47,424 bases of DNA from Caulobacter sp. Root655. GTDB lineage: Bacteria > Pseudomonadota > Alphaproteobacteria > Caulobacterales > Caulobacteraceae. This document shows, piece by piece, positions 34,321-42,834 of this stretch. The notes under the pieces are model-generated. The model made no database searches, was not told where the DNA came from, and worked only from the letters and a program-made list of their open reading frames with translations. The translations under genes were made by a program, and so were the position numbers. How positions within the stretch are numbered: position 1 is the first letter of the stretch; every line of letters starts with the position of its first letter. The DNA lies in assembly GCF_001427665.1 (NCBI RefSeq), contig NZ_LMHC01000009.1, positions 1 to 47,424 on the forward strand. The letters run 5' to 3'.

Positions 34321-35322
34321 TTGACGGGCGCGCCGCTGGGGCTGGACCTGGTTCGGCGCGCCGGCCGGTCGCTGTGGTCGCCGCGAACCTCCGACCCGGC
34401 GGCCCGGGCGACGATCCGCGCCCTGGGCGCGGGTTTCGACGCCGGACGCCGCGACGCCGCCTCCTTGCTCGAGAAAGCCTGGGCCGAACTGGCCTTCATG
34501 GCCGCCCAATCGGGCAATCTCGAACGGCTGCGGGGTCTGACCTCGGACGGCGCCTGGCCCTACGCCGTGATCGGCGACAGTCACGGCCGCCTGCTGGTTC
34601 GACGGTCCCGCGACGCCCGCGACCGGTGGCTGGCCCCGCTCTGGTGGCTGGAGAGCGGCGCTTCGGCGCGCGGCCTGGGCCAGGCCGAGGCCCGCTCCGG
34701 GGCCGGCGGCCGCGTGCGGGCGGCGGTCCGGCAGGCCCTGGGGCTTTCCGGGGCGCCGATCCTGCTCAAGTTCGGCCAGGTCGACGTCGAGTTCGTCCAG
34801 GTGTTCAAGCGCCTGGAGGCGGATCGGCCGGCCTTCGACCCGGCCGTCTTCCGGGCTTTCGCCGACGAAACCATCGGACGCTACGTGGCCTTCCTGGTCG
34901 ATGCGGTGGTTTCCGCCGATCGCGGCCGCGTACACGTCTGCTCGCTGTTTCCGCCCGCGCTCTCCGACGCGGCCTGGCGAACCGGCTATGTCAACGCCCA
35001 CCTCGTCGACCTGCACGGACCGGCCGACCGGGAGGGCCTGGCCGGGCGACTGGCCAGGCTGGAGATTCCGGATCTTGCCGCCCGGACGGCGCAGCACGCG
35101 GCGTTCAACGCCGCTCTGGCCGGGGCGGTTCAGGCCGAGGGCTTCGCCGTTTGCGACGACTTCACGGCGCTGCTCGGGCCGGGCGGGGTCGTCGACCCGC
35201 GTTGGCTGGGTCCGCGGGCGGGGTCCGATCACCACCTGGATTTTCACGCGGTTCGCCCTCAGGTGGTTGACCGGCTTTGGCGACTGCCTGAAGGATCGCC
35301 CGGCAATTCGAGATCAGCATGA
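34321..35322 (+). CDS. SGNH-fold hydrolase-like orphan
   Basis: A 333-residue protein of unknown function with SGNH/GDSL-type blocks: GDSH (Ser87) in YAVIGDSHGRLLV, a Gly-rich segment ESGASARGLG, a block-III-like FGQVDVEF (residues 151-158) and a C-terminal SDHHLD (302-307) that could supply the Asp-His pair. Such proteins are esterases, deacetylases or acyltransferases on glycans and lipids. No signal peptide is seen, so it is probably cytoplasmic. It begins with TTG three bases after fabB and overlaps the dioxygenase gene by four bases, implying co-expression with fatty-acid synthesis. Confidence 0.75.
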   Translation: MTGAPLGLDLVRRAGRSLWSPRTSDPAARATIRALGAGFDAGRRDAASLLEKAWAELAFMAAQSGNLERLRGLTSDGAWPYAVIGDSHGRLLVRRSRDARDRWLAPLWWLESGASARGLGQAEARSGAGGRVRAAVRQALGLSGAPILLKFGQVDVEFVQVFKRLEADRPAFDPAVFRAFADETIGRYVAFLVDAVVSADRGRVHVCSLFPPALSDAAWRTGYVNAHLVDLHGPADREGLAGRLARLEIPDLAARTAQHAAFNAALAGAVQAEGFAVCDDFTALLGPGGVVDPRWLGPRAGSDHHLDFHAVRPQVVDRLWRLPEGSPGNSRSA

Positions 35323-36251
35323 CCCTCAAGACACGCTCCGGCGACCTTCCCCAGACCCCGTGGGTCGAGTCCGACGATCTGGAGGCCCGCCTGGCGCGGA
35401 GCGGCGCAAGCGAGCGGGCCAAGACCTTCGCCCGTGACCTGGCGCGCGACGGCCTGGCGATCCTCGACCTGGGCGACGACATGCCCGCCCTGTGCGACGA
35501 GATCGCCGCCGAGACCGCTGGCCATTTCGCCCGCCCCGGCGTCACCCGCGTCCACGACGCCTGGCGGCGGTCGCCGGCGATCCGCGCCCTGGCCACCCAT
35601 CCCGTCCTGCTCGAATGCCTGGCCCTGGCCTATGGCCGCGCGCCGTTCCCGTTCCAGAGCCTGAACTTCATGCGCGGCAGCCAGCAGGACACCCATGCCG
35701 ACGCCCTGCATTTCCACGCCGAGCCGGCACTGTTCATGTGCGGCGTCTGGCTGGCCCTGGAGGACGTCAAGCCCGGGGCGGGGCCGCTGCGCTACTATCC
35801 GGGCAGCCACCGCCTGCCGGTCCTGACCATGCAGGATGCTGGCGCGGTGATGGGCGCGGCCCCGAGCAGGGTCACGTCCGCCAACTACAACGACACCTAC
35901 GGCCCCGCCATGCAGGCGCGTCTGGCGCAAGGCGGGTTCGAGGCGCGACACGCCTTGCTCAAGAAGGGCCAGATCGCGGTCTGGGCGGCCAACCTCGCCC
36001 ACGGCGGCTCGCCGATCCTCGACCCCGGATCCACCCGGCAGTCGCTGGTCGTGCACTACTATTTCGAGGACTGCCTCTACTACACGCCGATGCTGTCGAC
36101 GCCGGAGCGGGCCTATGTGCGGCTGCCGGCCAATATCGCCACCGGCGGCTGGGTGTGGCCGCGGCGCGCGGGACGGCGGGTTCCGGTGTCGCTCAAGCAG
36201 CTGGCGGCGACCATCGCCTACGCCGCCCTGCGCCGGACGCCCCGCTTCTGA
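35319..36251 (+). CDS. Phytanoyl-CoA dioxygenase (PhyH) family protein
   Basis: A 310-residue Fe(II)/2-oxoglutarate-dependent oxygenase. The iron ligands are visible as His126-x-Asp128 in QQDTHADALHF and His228 in ANLAHGGSP; Arg240 in STRQSLVVHYYF would bind 2-oxoglutarate. Family members hydroxylate fatty acyl-CoA, small molecules or natural products, and the substrate here is unknown. It shares an ATGA start/stop overlap with the upstream SGNH gene and precedes fabI by 139 bases. An acyl or acyl-glycan substrate is inferred from this setting. Confidence 0.85.
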   Translation: MTLKTRSGDLPQTPWVESDDLEARLARSGASERAKTFARDLARDGLAILDLGDDMPALCDEIAAETAGHFARPGVTRVHDAWRRSPAIRALATHPVLLECLALAYGRAPFPFQSLNFMRGSQQDTHADALHFHAEPALFMCGVWLALEDVKPGAGPLRYYPGSHRLPVLTMQDAGAVMGAAPSRVTSANYNDTYGPAMQARLAQGGFEARHALLKKGQIAVWAANLAHGGSPILDPGSTRQSLVVHYYFEDCLYYTPMLSTPERAYVRLPANIATGGWVWPRRAGRRVPVSLKQLAATIAYAALRRTPRF

Positions 36252-36390
36252 GCGCCCCTTGATCGGCTCCAAGGAGGGCCGTCGAACGGGCGCGCCGGGC
36301 TTGGGGAGAGGGTGGCGAACGCCGAAACCGGCTTCCACTTTGCGCCGTCAGCCTCTAGCTAGCGGGCAAGGATTCCAGGAGAGCCAACCG

Positions 36391-37206
36391 ATGGCCGACG
36401 AATACGCATTCCCCAAGGGCGAGCTGATGCGGGGCAAGAAGGGCCTCGTGATGGGCGTGGCCAACCACAATTCCATCGCCTGGGGCATTGCTTCGCAGCT
36501 GGCCGCCCAGGGCGCCGAGATGATCTTCACCTACCAGGGCGAAGCGCTGGAGCGCCGCGTGCGGCCGCTGGCCGAGAGCATCGGCGTCACCACCCTGATC
36601 CCGGCCGACGTCACCGACGACGCCTCGATGGACGCGGCCTTCGCCGCCATCGAGGAGAAGTTCGGCGCGCTCGACTTCGTCGTCCATTCGGTGGCCTTCG
36701 CCAACAAGGACGAGCTGAAGGGTTCGTTCGTCGACAACACCACCCGCGAGGGCTTCCTGCTGGCCATGAACATCTCGGCCTTCAGCTTCGTCGACGTGGC
36801 CAAGCGGGCGGCGAAGATCATGCCGAATGGCGGCTCGCTGATCACCATGACCTATCTGGGGTCGGAGCGGACCATCCCGAACTACAACACCATGGGCGTG
36901 GCCAAGGCCGCCCTGGAAGCGGCGACCCGCTACATCGCCCGCGACCTGGGCCCCAAGGGCATCCGCTGCAACGCCATCTCGGCCGGCGCCATGCGCACCC
37001 TGGCCCTGGCCGGCATCGCCGGCGGCCGCGGGATGATCGCCCAGGGCCGGGCGTTCAGCGCCATGAAGGAAGACACCTCGATGGAAGGCGTCGCCGGCGC
37101 GGCGCTGTGGCTGGTCTCCGACCTGGGCCGCTCGACGACGGGCGAGGTCGTCCACGTCGACGCGGGCTTCCACATGATGGGCATGCCGGACGAGGTCGAG
37201 GCGTAG
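36391..37206 (+). CDS. fabI: Enoyl-ACP reductase (NADH), FabI
   Basis: FabI (271 aa) performs the last reduction of each fatty-acid elongation cycle and is the classical triclosan target. It is a short-chain dehydrogenase with LVMGVANHNSIAWGIA at the nucleotide site and the catalytic Tyr-x6-Lys in YLGSERTIPNYNTMGVAKAA, with both conserved Tyr residues. ATG at 36391 follows AGGAGAG. It completes the fabA-fabB-fabI set, although two unrelated genes intervene. Confidence 0.96.
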   Translation: MADEYAFPKGELMRGKKGLVMGVANHNSIAWGIASQLAAQGAEMIFTYQGEALERRVRPLAESIGVTTLIPADVTDDASMDAAFAAIEEKFGALDFVVHSVAFANKDELKGSFVDNTTREGFLLAMNISAFSFVDVAKRAAKIMPNGGSLITMTYLGSERTIPNYNTMGVAKAALEAATRYIARDLGPKGIRCNAISAGAMRTLALAGIAGGRGMIAQGRAFSAMKEDTSMEGVAGAALWLVSDLGRSTTGEVVHVDAGFHMMGMPDEVEA

Positions 37207-37219
37207 CGACGACCAACGC

Positions 37220-37250
37220 GCGTCATCCCCGAACAGGTCGGGGATGACGC
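37220..37250. terminator. Strong palindromic repeat between fabI and tetR
   Basis: GCGTCATCCCCGA (37220-37232) and TCGGGGATGACGC (37238-37250) form a perfect 13-bp stem with a 5-base loop. It sits between convergent fabI and the tetR gene and probably ends both transcripts. The arms belong to the same family as the repeats at 43665-43690 and 45291-45384, with GATGAC in common. Confidence 0.7.
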
Positions 37251-37258
37251 GATTCTTG

Positions 37259-37867
37259 CTACGGCGCGTAGGCCCGCATGAACCGTTCGGCGGCTTCGCG
37301 CGCGAGGCCGTCGAACTCCGCCGGCGTCTTGTCGGACGGCAAGCGAAGCAGGGCCCGCAGCTGGCTGTGGCCCATGACCATGCCCGAGAAGAACTCGGCC
37401 GCCTGATCGAAGTTGTCGACCTTCAGGCGGCCGATCCGGGTTTCCATCTCCAGGAACGCGGCCAACTGGCGGCGCGCATGGCGCGGTCCGGCCTCGAACA
37501 CCTCCTGGGCCACGTCCGGCATCTCGCCCGCGCCCTGGATGATCACCCGCATCACCGAATAGCCCTTGGTGGTGACCACGGTCTCCAGCATCGAGCGGGC
37601 ATAGGCCTCCAGCGCTTCGCACGGATTGTCGATCGCGCCCGGATCGCGCAGCGGGGCGGTGATCACCGCCACCCGCCGGGCCATCAGGGCCCGCACCAGC
37701 TCGGCCTTCGAACCATAGTGGTTGTAGACCGTCTGCTTGGAGACCCCGGCCCGCTTGGCGATGGCTTCCATCGGCGCGCCGAGGCCGCGCTGGCCGATCA
37801 CCTCGACGGCGGCGTCGAGGATGGCCTCGGTCTTGGCGACGTCGATCTGTCCGGCGACTCTGGGCAT
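37259..37867 (-). CDS. TetR family transcriptional regulator
   Basis: A 202-residue regulator with an N-terminal TetR helix-turn-helix (ILDAAVEVIGQRGLGAPMEAIAKRAGVSKQTVYNHYGSKAEL) and a ligand-binding C-terminal domain. ATG at 37867 shares an ATGA overlap with the stop of the efflux permease gene, so it is the last gene of the emrA-emrB-tetR operon and likely represses it in response to an exported compound. The candidate operator lies at 40669-40684. A longer open frame upstream is antisense to the transporter and is not coding. Confidence 0.92.
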   Translation of the reverse strand: MPRVAGQIDVAKTEAILDAAVEVIGQRGLGAPMEAIAKRAGVSKQTVYNHYGSKAELVRALMARRVAVITAPLRDPGAIDNPCEALEAYARSMLETVVTTKGYSVMRVIIQGAGEMPDVAQEVFEAGPRHARRQLAAFLEMETRIGRLKVDNFDQAAEFFSGMVMGHSQLRALLRLPSDKTPAEFDGLAREAAERFMRAYAP

Positions 37868-39468
37868 CAGTGCGCGTCCGAAGGAGGCGGCGGGGCGTTC
37901 TTGGCCGGCCTGGCCAGCAAGGACACCGCCGCGGCGATGAAACAGCCATAGGCCAGCAGGGTGAAGCTGTCGCCGAACGCCAGGACGGTGGCCTGCTGCT
38001 GCATCATGCCGCCGATCGCCTTGCGCGCCGCGCCGGCCGGATCGGCCAGGCCCAACTGGGCCATGCGGGCGGCCAGGCCCTGCATCATGCCCTGGACCCG
38101 GGCGTCGCCCTGGCCGACTTCCGAAGTCAGGCCCATGTAGTAGAGCGCCGTCTGGTTGGTGATGCTGGTGGCCAGCAAGGCCAGGCCGACGGCCCCGCCG
38201 GTGTTGCGCGACAGGTTCACCAGGCCCGAGGCGTTCTTGACCATGTGCTGGGGCAGGGTGCTCATGGTGATCTGCTGGGTGGCGATCATGGCGATCATCA
38301 CCCCCACGCCGCGACAGGCCTGGACGCCGGCGAACTCCCAGAACCCCCAGTCCTTGGTCACGCCGTGGGCCATGTACATGCCCCAGCCGGCCAGCATGAA
38401 GCCGATGAACATCGGGATGCGCGCATCCATCTGGCGCACCAGGCGTCCGGCGATCGGCCCGGTGGCGAACATCGACAGGCCCGAGACCACCATGGTGGTG
38501 CCCACTTCCGAGGCCGAATAGTGCCGCACCCGGCCCAGGAACTGCGGCAACAGGAAGGTGCCGCCGAACAGGCTGGCGCCCGACACCGCCGTCATGGCCA
38601 CGCCGATCGTGAAGTTGCGGTTGGCGAAGGCTTTCAGCTCGACGATCGGGTTGCGATAGGTCAGCGACCGCCAGACGAAGGTGACGCCGGCGACCACCGC
38701 GACCACGGTCAGGCCCAGGATGCCGCTGTCCTCGAACCAGCCGTCCTTCGAGCCCTCTTCGAGCACGAACTGCATGCTCATCAGGAAGGTGGCCATCACC
38801 GCCAGGCCGAACCAGTCGAAGCCCTTGGCCAGGCTGGGGTCGCCCTTGTCGAACTGGCCCCAGCGGGCGACGCCGAACAGCACGACCAGGCCGGTCGGCA
38901 CATTGATGAAGAACAGCCAGCGCCAGCTGAGCCACTCGGTCAGGTGGCCGCCCAGGGTCGGGCCGACGGTGGGGGCCAGGGTGACGATCAGGCCCATGAT
39001 CACGCTGGCCGTCACCCGCCGCTCGGGCGGGAAGGCGGTGAAGGCCACGGCGAACACCGTCGGGATCATCGCCCCGCCGATGAAGCCCTGCAGGGCGCGG
39101 GTGATGATCATCATGTCGATCGACGAACTCAGGCCCGTCAGCACGCTCATGACGATGAAGCCCAGGCACGAGGCCAGGTAGACGCGTTGCGTCCCCCACA
39201 GCCGGGACAGGTACCCCGACAGCGGGATCATCACGACCTCGGGGATCAGGTAGGCGGTCTGGATCCAGCTGACCTGGTCGGCGCTGGCGCCCACCCCGGC
39301 CTGGATCTGCGGCAGCGAGGCCGCGACGATCTGGATGTCGAGGATGGCCATGAACTGGCCGATGACCATGGCTCCGAAGCCAAGGAACAGCTTGGTCCAG
39401 TCGATCTCGGGCGCCGGCGCGGCGACCGGCGGCGCGGCGGATTGGGCGGGGAGCGCGGCGTCGGTCAT
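37867..39468 (-). CDS. emrB: DHA2-family multidrug efflux MFS permease (EmrB type)
   Basis: A 533-residue inner-membrane transporter of the 14-helix DHA2 group. It begins with a 30-residue cytosolic tail and FLGFGAMVIGQFMAILDIQIVAASLPQIQ (family motif near helix 1), then LSGYLSRLWGTQRVYLAS (loop 2-3 motif) and many further hydrophobic helices. With its EmrA partner directly upstream, it should form a proton-driven export path across both membranes using an outer-membrane channel encoded elsewhere. The start at 39468 is 23 bases after emrA. Confidence 0.92.
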   Translation of the reverse strand: MTDAALPAQSAAPPVAAPAPEIDWTKLFLGFGAMVIGQFMAILDIQIVAASLPQIQAGVGASADQVSWIQTAYLIPEVVMIPLSGYLSRLWGTQRVYLASCLGFIVMSVLTGLSSSIDMMIITRALQGFIGGAMIPTVFAVAFTAFPPERRVTASVIMGLIVTLAPTVGPTLGGHLTEWLSWRWLFFINVPTGLVVLFGVARWGQFDKGDPSLAKGFDWFGLAVMATFLMSMQFVLEEGSKDGWFEDSGILGLTVVAVVAGVTFVWRSLTYRNPIVELKAFANRNFTIGVAMTAVSGASLFGGTFLLPQFLGRVRHYSASEVGTTMVVSGLSMFATGPIAGRLVRQMDARIPMFIGFMLAGWGMYMAHGVTKDWGFWEFAGVQACRGVGVMIAMIATQQITMSTLPQHMVKNASGLVNLSRNTGGAVGLALLATSITNQTALYYMGLTSEVGQGDARVQGMMQGLAARMAQLGLADPAGAARKAIGGMMQQQATVLAFGDSFTLLAYGCFIAAAVSLLARPAKNAPPPPSDAH

Positions 39469-39491
39469 GGCTTCGATCCTCGACCGGACGC

Positions 39492-40595
39492 CTAGCGCGA
39501 GACGCCCTGCTGGGCGAGGCGCGCGGTCGGCTGGCCGGCCTCGGCGAAGGACTGGCCCGAGCGGTCGCGGACATCGACCTTGACGTCCACCGACAGGCCG
39601 GGGCGCAGGGCCGCGCCGATCGTCGAGCGGTCGACGACGATCTTCACCGGCAGGCGCTGGGTGATCTTGGTGAAGTTGCCCACCGCGTTCTCGACCGGGA
39701 TCAGGGCGAACTCCTGGCCGGTGGCCGGGGCGAAGCTGTCCAGCTTGCCGCGGATCACCGACTTGCCGAAGGCGTCGGCATGGATCTCGACCGGCTGGCC
39801 GACCCGCAGGCGGCCGACCTGGGTTTCCTTGAAGTTGGCGACGATATAGCCCTCGCCGACCGGCACGATCGACATCAGGGCCACGCCCGGCTGGACCAGC
39901 TGACCAGGGCGCACCGAACGGGCGCCCACGACGCCGGCCACCGGGGCGCGGATCACCGTGCGGTCCAGGTCGATACGGGCCTGGTCGACGGCGGCGCGCG
40001 CCGCCAGGGCCTGGGCCACGGTCTGGGCGCGGGCCGAGCCCAGGGATTGGGCGGCGCGGCGCTCGGCTTCCAGGGCGGCTTGGGCGCTCTGGACGGCGGC
40101 GCGGGCCTGGGTGGCCCCGGCCTGGGTCGTCTGAACCTTCTGGGTCGACACCCAGCCTTGTCCGGCGAGGGTGTTATATCGGTCGAGGTCGGCCTTGGCG
40201 CGGCCGGCATCGGCCTCGGCGCTGGCGACGCCCGCCGCGCGCTGGGCGATCATCGCCTGTTCCAGGACGGCCTTGTCGTCGACACCGCGCACCGCGGCTT
40301 CCAGGGCCTGGGCGTTGGCGATCGCCTCATCGAGCTTGGCCTGCAGTGTGGCCGGATCGATGCGGGCCACGACCTGGCCGGCCTCGACCCGCTGGTTGTC
40401 GGCCACCAGCACCTCGGCGACATAGCCCGACACCTGCGGGCTGACCTGGACGGTGTCGGCCTGGACGAAGGCGTTGTCGGTGGTCTCGTAGCGCTGCTTG
40501 TCGACGAACCACAGTCCGCCGCCGATCAGCAGGGCCACGACGGCGATCCCGCCGACGACCATGGGAATGAGCTTCTTGTTCGACGCGGCGGCCAT
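39492..40595 (-). CDS. emrA: HlyD/EmrA-type membrane-fusion protein
   Basis: A 367-residue periplasmic adaptor, the fusion partner of EmrB. A short cytosolic start and one transmembrane helix (LIPMVVGGIAVVALLIGGGLWFV) precede the lipoyl half-motifs around YETTDNAFVQADTVQVSPQVSG, a long coiled-coil hairpin (about residues 85-200, rich in Ala and Gln) and the beta-barrel region ending LRPGLSVDVKVDV. ATG at 40595 (MAAASNKKLIPM) is preferred to an extension at 40685 that would run into the promoter. First gene of the operon. Confidence 0.93.
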   Translation of the reverse strand: MAAASNKKLIPMVVGGIAVVALLIGGGLWFVDKQRYETTDNAFVQADTVQVSPQVSGYVAEVLVADNQRVEAGQVVARIDPATLQAKLDEAIANAQALEAAVRGVDDKAVLEQAMIAQRAAGVASAEADAGRAKADLDRYNTLAGQGWVSTQKVQTTQAGATQARAAVQSAQAALEAERRAAQSLGSARAQTVAQALAARAAVDQARIDLDRTVIRAPVAGVVGARSVRPGQLVQPGVALMSIVPVGEGYIVANFKETQVGRLRVGQPVEIHADAFGKSVIRGKLDSFAPATGQEFALIPVENAVGNFTKITQRLPVKIVVDRSTIGAALRPGLSVDVKVDVRDRSGQSFAEAGQPTARLAQQGVSR

Positions 40596-40633
40596 GGTGG
40601 AAATCCCGAAACAACCCGATGGATCGAGGCGGC

Positions 40634-40660
40634 GATATATCGGACGCGCGGCCTCGGCAA
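40634..40660 (-). promoter_or_regulatory. Likely emrA promoter
   Basis: On the minus strand TTGCCGA (40654-40660) is followed after 12 bases by GATATATC (40634-40641), close to the Caulobacter housekeeping pattern (TTGACGS, 10-14 bases, GCTANAWC) with one mismatch in the -10. An alternative pair, TTGATT and TTTATC 18 bases apart, would place the operator at 40669-40684 within the spacer. Either way the operator abuts the promoter. Confidence 0.5.
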
Positions 40661-40668
40661 GGGATAAA

Positions 40669-40684
40669 TGGACGCGCCCGTCCA
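40669..40684. promoter_or_regulatory. Inverted-repeat operator for the TetR regulator
   Basis: TGGACG (40669-40674) and CGTCCA (40679-40684) form a perfect inverted repeat with a 4-base centre, the size typical of TetR-family operators. The word GGACGCGC also recurs at 40642-40649, in the promoter spacer, 28 bases from its copy in the operator. It lies upstream of emrA, whose operon encodes the TetR regulator, so autoregulation is likely. Confidence 0.55.
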
Positions 40685-40726
40685 AAAATCAAGCGGTCGG
40701 GTGAACGGTGATCATCAAGCCCTAGG

Positions 40727-40758
40727 GCAATCGGTGGCCGCGATTGCTCGCTATAGAC
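40727..40758 (+). promoter_or_regulatory. Operator-like repeat and -10 element upstream of the small membrane peptide gene
   Basis: GCAATCG (40727-40733) and CGATTGC (40741-40747) form a 7-bp inverted repeat with a 7-base spacer, placed where a -35 would be. GCTATAGAC (40750-40758), identical to the -10 ahead of DUF3576, follows two bases later. No -35 is recognisable, which suggests an activator-type site. A GAATC methylation motif lies at 40759-40763, near the predicted transcription start. Confidence 0.45.
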
Positions 40759-40821
40759 GAATCACGACATATTTCCTGGGCGTTCGCGCAACCGCGCGAC
40801 GGGGGACGCGTATTTCCGGTA

Positions 40822-40839
40822 GCGGGTGGGTTCACCCGC
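40822..40839 (+). other. Leader hairpin before the 38-residue gene
   Basis: GCGGGTG (40822-40828) pairs with CACCCGC (40833-40839) across loop GGTT. It ends a few bases before the AAGGA ribosome site of the small gene, so it may tune translation or stabilise the leader. Confidence 0.45.
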
Positions 40840-40855
40840 GCCAAAGGACGCGCCG

Positions 40856-40972
40856 ATGAACGCCGACGACCCGCTCTCGATGCTGCGCCCCGTGTTGTGG
40901 CTGGCCGCCGCCGCCTTCGCCGCCGGATTCGGCGGCTATCTGGTGATGGCCTCGGGCGGCCACGGCGGCTGA
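40856..40972 (+). CDS. Small membrane protein, 38 residues
   Basis: ATG at 40856 opens a 38-codon frame ending with TGA at 40970. The peptide begins MNADDPLSMLRPVLWLAAAA, then continues FAAGFGGYLVMASGGHGG, a single hydrophobic helix with a short acidic start and a Gly/His tail. An AAGGA ribosome site lies eight bases upstream and a promoter-like region about 100 bases upstream. Convergent dut begins ending at 41001, so nothing larger is transcribed from that promoter. I do not recognise a family; it could be a regulator of a membrane partner. Translation is a prediction. Confidence 0.55.
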   Translation: MNADDPLSMLRPVLWLAAAAFAAGFGGYLVMASGGHGG

Positions 40973-41000
40973 CGCCGCCGCGACTACCTCCGTCATGGGC

Positions 41001-41459
41001 CTATTTGGCCCCGGTCGAGCCGAAGCCGCCGCCGCCGCGCGCGGTTTCCTCCAGGCTGGCCACCAGGCCCCACGAAGCCTGGGTCACCGGCGCGATCACC
41101 AGCTGGGCGATGCGGTCGCCGCGACGGATGGTGAAGTCCTCTTCCCCCAGATTGATCAGGATCACCTTCACCTCGCCGCGATAGTCGCTGTCGATGGTGC
41201 CGGGGGTGTTGAGGCAGGTGACGCCGGCCTTGGCGGCCAGGCCCGAGCGCGGCCGCACCTGGGCCTCGAAGCCGGCCGGCACGGCGAAGGCCAGACCCGT
41301 GGGGGCCATGGTCCGCGCGCCGGGCTTCAGTACGATCGGCGCGTCCTCCTCGACGGCCGCCCGCAGGTCCATGCCCGCCGCGCCGACGGTCTCGTAGGCG
41401 GGCAGGGGCAGGCCGTGGGCGTGGGCCAGTTGGACGACGGGGATGCGCGGGTTGGTCAT
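41001..41459 (-). CDS. dut: dUTP diphosphatase
   Basis: Dut (152 aa) hydrolyses dUTP to dUMP, preventing uracil incorporation and supplying thymidylate synthesis. The five trimeric dUTPase motifs appear in order: [43 protein letters not shown] and the C-terminal [10 protein letters not shown] arm. It overlaps coaBC by an ATGA junction and is probably the second gene of a coaBC-dut pair, a common arrangement. Confidence 0.97.
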   Translation of the reverse strand: MTNPRIPVVQLAHAHGLPLPAYETVGAAGMDLRAAVEEDAPIVLKPGARTMAPTGLAFAVPAGFEAQVRPRSGLAAKAGVTCLNTPGTIDSDYRGEVKVILINLGEEDFTIRRGDRIAQLVIAPVTQASWGLVASLEETARGGGGFGSTGAK

Positions 41460-42679
41460 GAAAGGCTCTCGGCTATGCGTTGGGCGAGGTCGTGGGCCAC
41501 GGCGTCCTTGGCCGCCCTGTCCCAGCGTTCGGTCTTGTCCTTGGAGATCAGCAGGACGGCGTTCTCGTCGCCGCCCATCACGCCGGGCTCGGTGACGTCG
41601 TTGGCGATGATCCAGTCACAGCCCTTGCGCGCCAGCTTGGCGCGGGCGTGGGCCTCGACGTCGTTGGTCTCGGCCGCGAAGCCGATGACCAGTTTCGGCC
41701 GCCTCGGCCCGGAGGCCGAAAGCGTCGCCAGGATGTCCGGATTCTCGACGAAGGTCAGGGCCGGCGGGCCGCCCTTGTCCTTCTTCAACTTGGTCCCGAA
41801 CACCTCGTCGATCCGCCAGTCGGCGACGGCGGCGACGAACACCCCGACGTCGGCGGGCAGGGCGGCCTGGCTGGCGGCCAGCATGTCGCGCGCGGTCTCG
41901 ACGTCGACGCGGTCGACACCGAAGGGGGTGGGCAGGGCGACCGGGCCGCTGACCAGGGTCACTCGCGCGCCCAGCTTGGCCAGCGCGCCGGCGATGGCGT
42001 AGCCCTGCCGGCCGCTGGAGCGGTTGGTGATGCCGCGCACCGGGTCGATCGGCTCGAAGGTCGGGCCGGCGGTGACCAGGGCGTGCTTGCCGAGCAGCGG
42101 CCCCCTTTTTGAGGATTGGGCGGCGGGCCCCGCGAGCGCTTCCATGATCGCCTCGAAGATCACCGGCGGCTCGGCCAGGCGGCCGGGGCCGAACTCGCCG
42201 CAGGCCATGGCTCCGTCGTCGGGTCCGACGAAACTCACGCCGTCGGCCTTGAGGGTCTCGAGGTTGCGCTGGGTCGCCGGGTGCAGCCACATCCGCACGT
42301 TCATGGCCGGAGCCATCAGCACGGGCTTGTCGGTGGCCAGCAAGGTGGTCGAGGCCAGGTCGCCGGCCAGGCCGTGCGCCGCCTTGGCGATCAAGTCGGC
42401 GGTCGCCGGCGCCACCACCACCAGGTCGGCCGAGCGCGACAGCTGGATGTGGCCCATCTCGGCTTCGTCGGTCAGCGAGAACAGGTCGCCATAGACCTTG
42501 TCCTCGGAGAGCGCCGACAGCGACAGGGCGGTGACGAACTCGGCGCCCGCCTTGGTCAGGATCGGCCGCACGCCGACGCCGGCCTTGCGCAGCAGCCGCA
42601 CCAGCTCCAGCGCCTTGTAGGCGGCCACGCCGCCGCCGACGATCAGAAGAACCCGCTTGTCGCTCGCTTGGTCGGTCAT
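41456..42679 (-). CDS. coaBC: Bifunctional CoaBC (phosphopantothenoylcysteine decarboxylase/synthetase)
   Basis: CoaBC (407 aa) carries out two steps of coenzyme A synthesis. The N-terminal FMN-dependent decarboxylase includes [23 protein letters not shown] start and APAMNVRMW (PxMNxxMW). The C-terminal synthetase includes [30 protein letters not shown] and the later [13 protein letters not shown] with the CTP-binding Lys region. ATG at 42679. It is divergent from the toxin-like lipoprotein gene across 155 bases. Confidence 0.96.
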   Translation of the reverse strand: MTDQASDKRVLLIVGGGVAAYKALELVRLLRKAGVGVRPILTKAGAEFVTALSLSALSEDKVYGDLFSLTDEAEMGHIQLSRSADLVVVAPATADLIAKAAHGLAGDLASTTLLATDKPVLMAPAMNVRMWLHPATQRNLETLKADGVSFVGPDDGAMACGEFGPGRLAEPPVIFEAIMEALAGPAAQSSKRGPLLGKHALVTAGPTFEPIDPVRGITNRSSGRQGYAIAGALAKLGARVTLVSGPVALPTPFGVDRVDVETARDMLAASQAALPADVGVFVAAVADWRIDEVFGTKLKKDKGGPPALTFVENPDILATLSASGPRRPKLVIGFAAETNDVEAHARAKLARKGCDWIIANDVTEPGVMGGDENAVLLISKDKTERWDRAAKDAVAHDLAQRIAESLS

Positions 42680-42834
42680 GGGGTGGTCTCCGGTTCGCGC
42701 CTCGCCCCCAGGCGCATAGAGCGACGCGGCGCAAAGCGTAAGCCCCCTTCGGCAAAATCCTTAACGGGGACTCGACAGGCGTTCCGTCTTCGTTCACTAA
42801 TCGCGCAGGTAGAGCAACAAGCTGGAGATCGATC

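Noticed and set aside
33175..35247. 690-codon minus-strand frame over fabB and the SGNH gene
   Set aside because: Antisense shadow; no protein-family signal.
37868..39574. Apparent upstream extension making the TetR gene a 771-residue fusion
   Set aside because: The extension is in the antisense-like third frame of the efflux permease gene; the real TetR begins at ATG 37867 with a normal family N-terminus.
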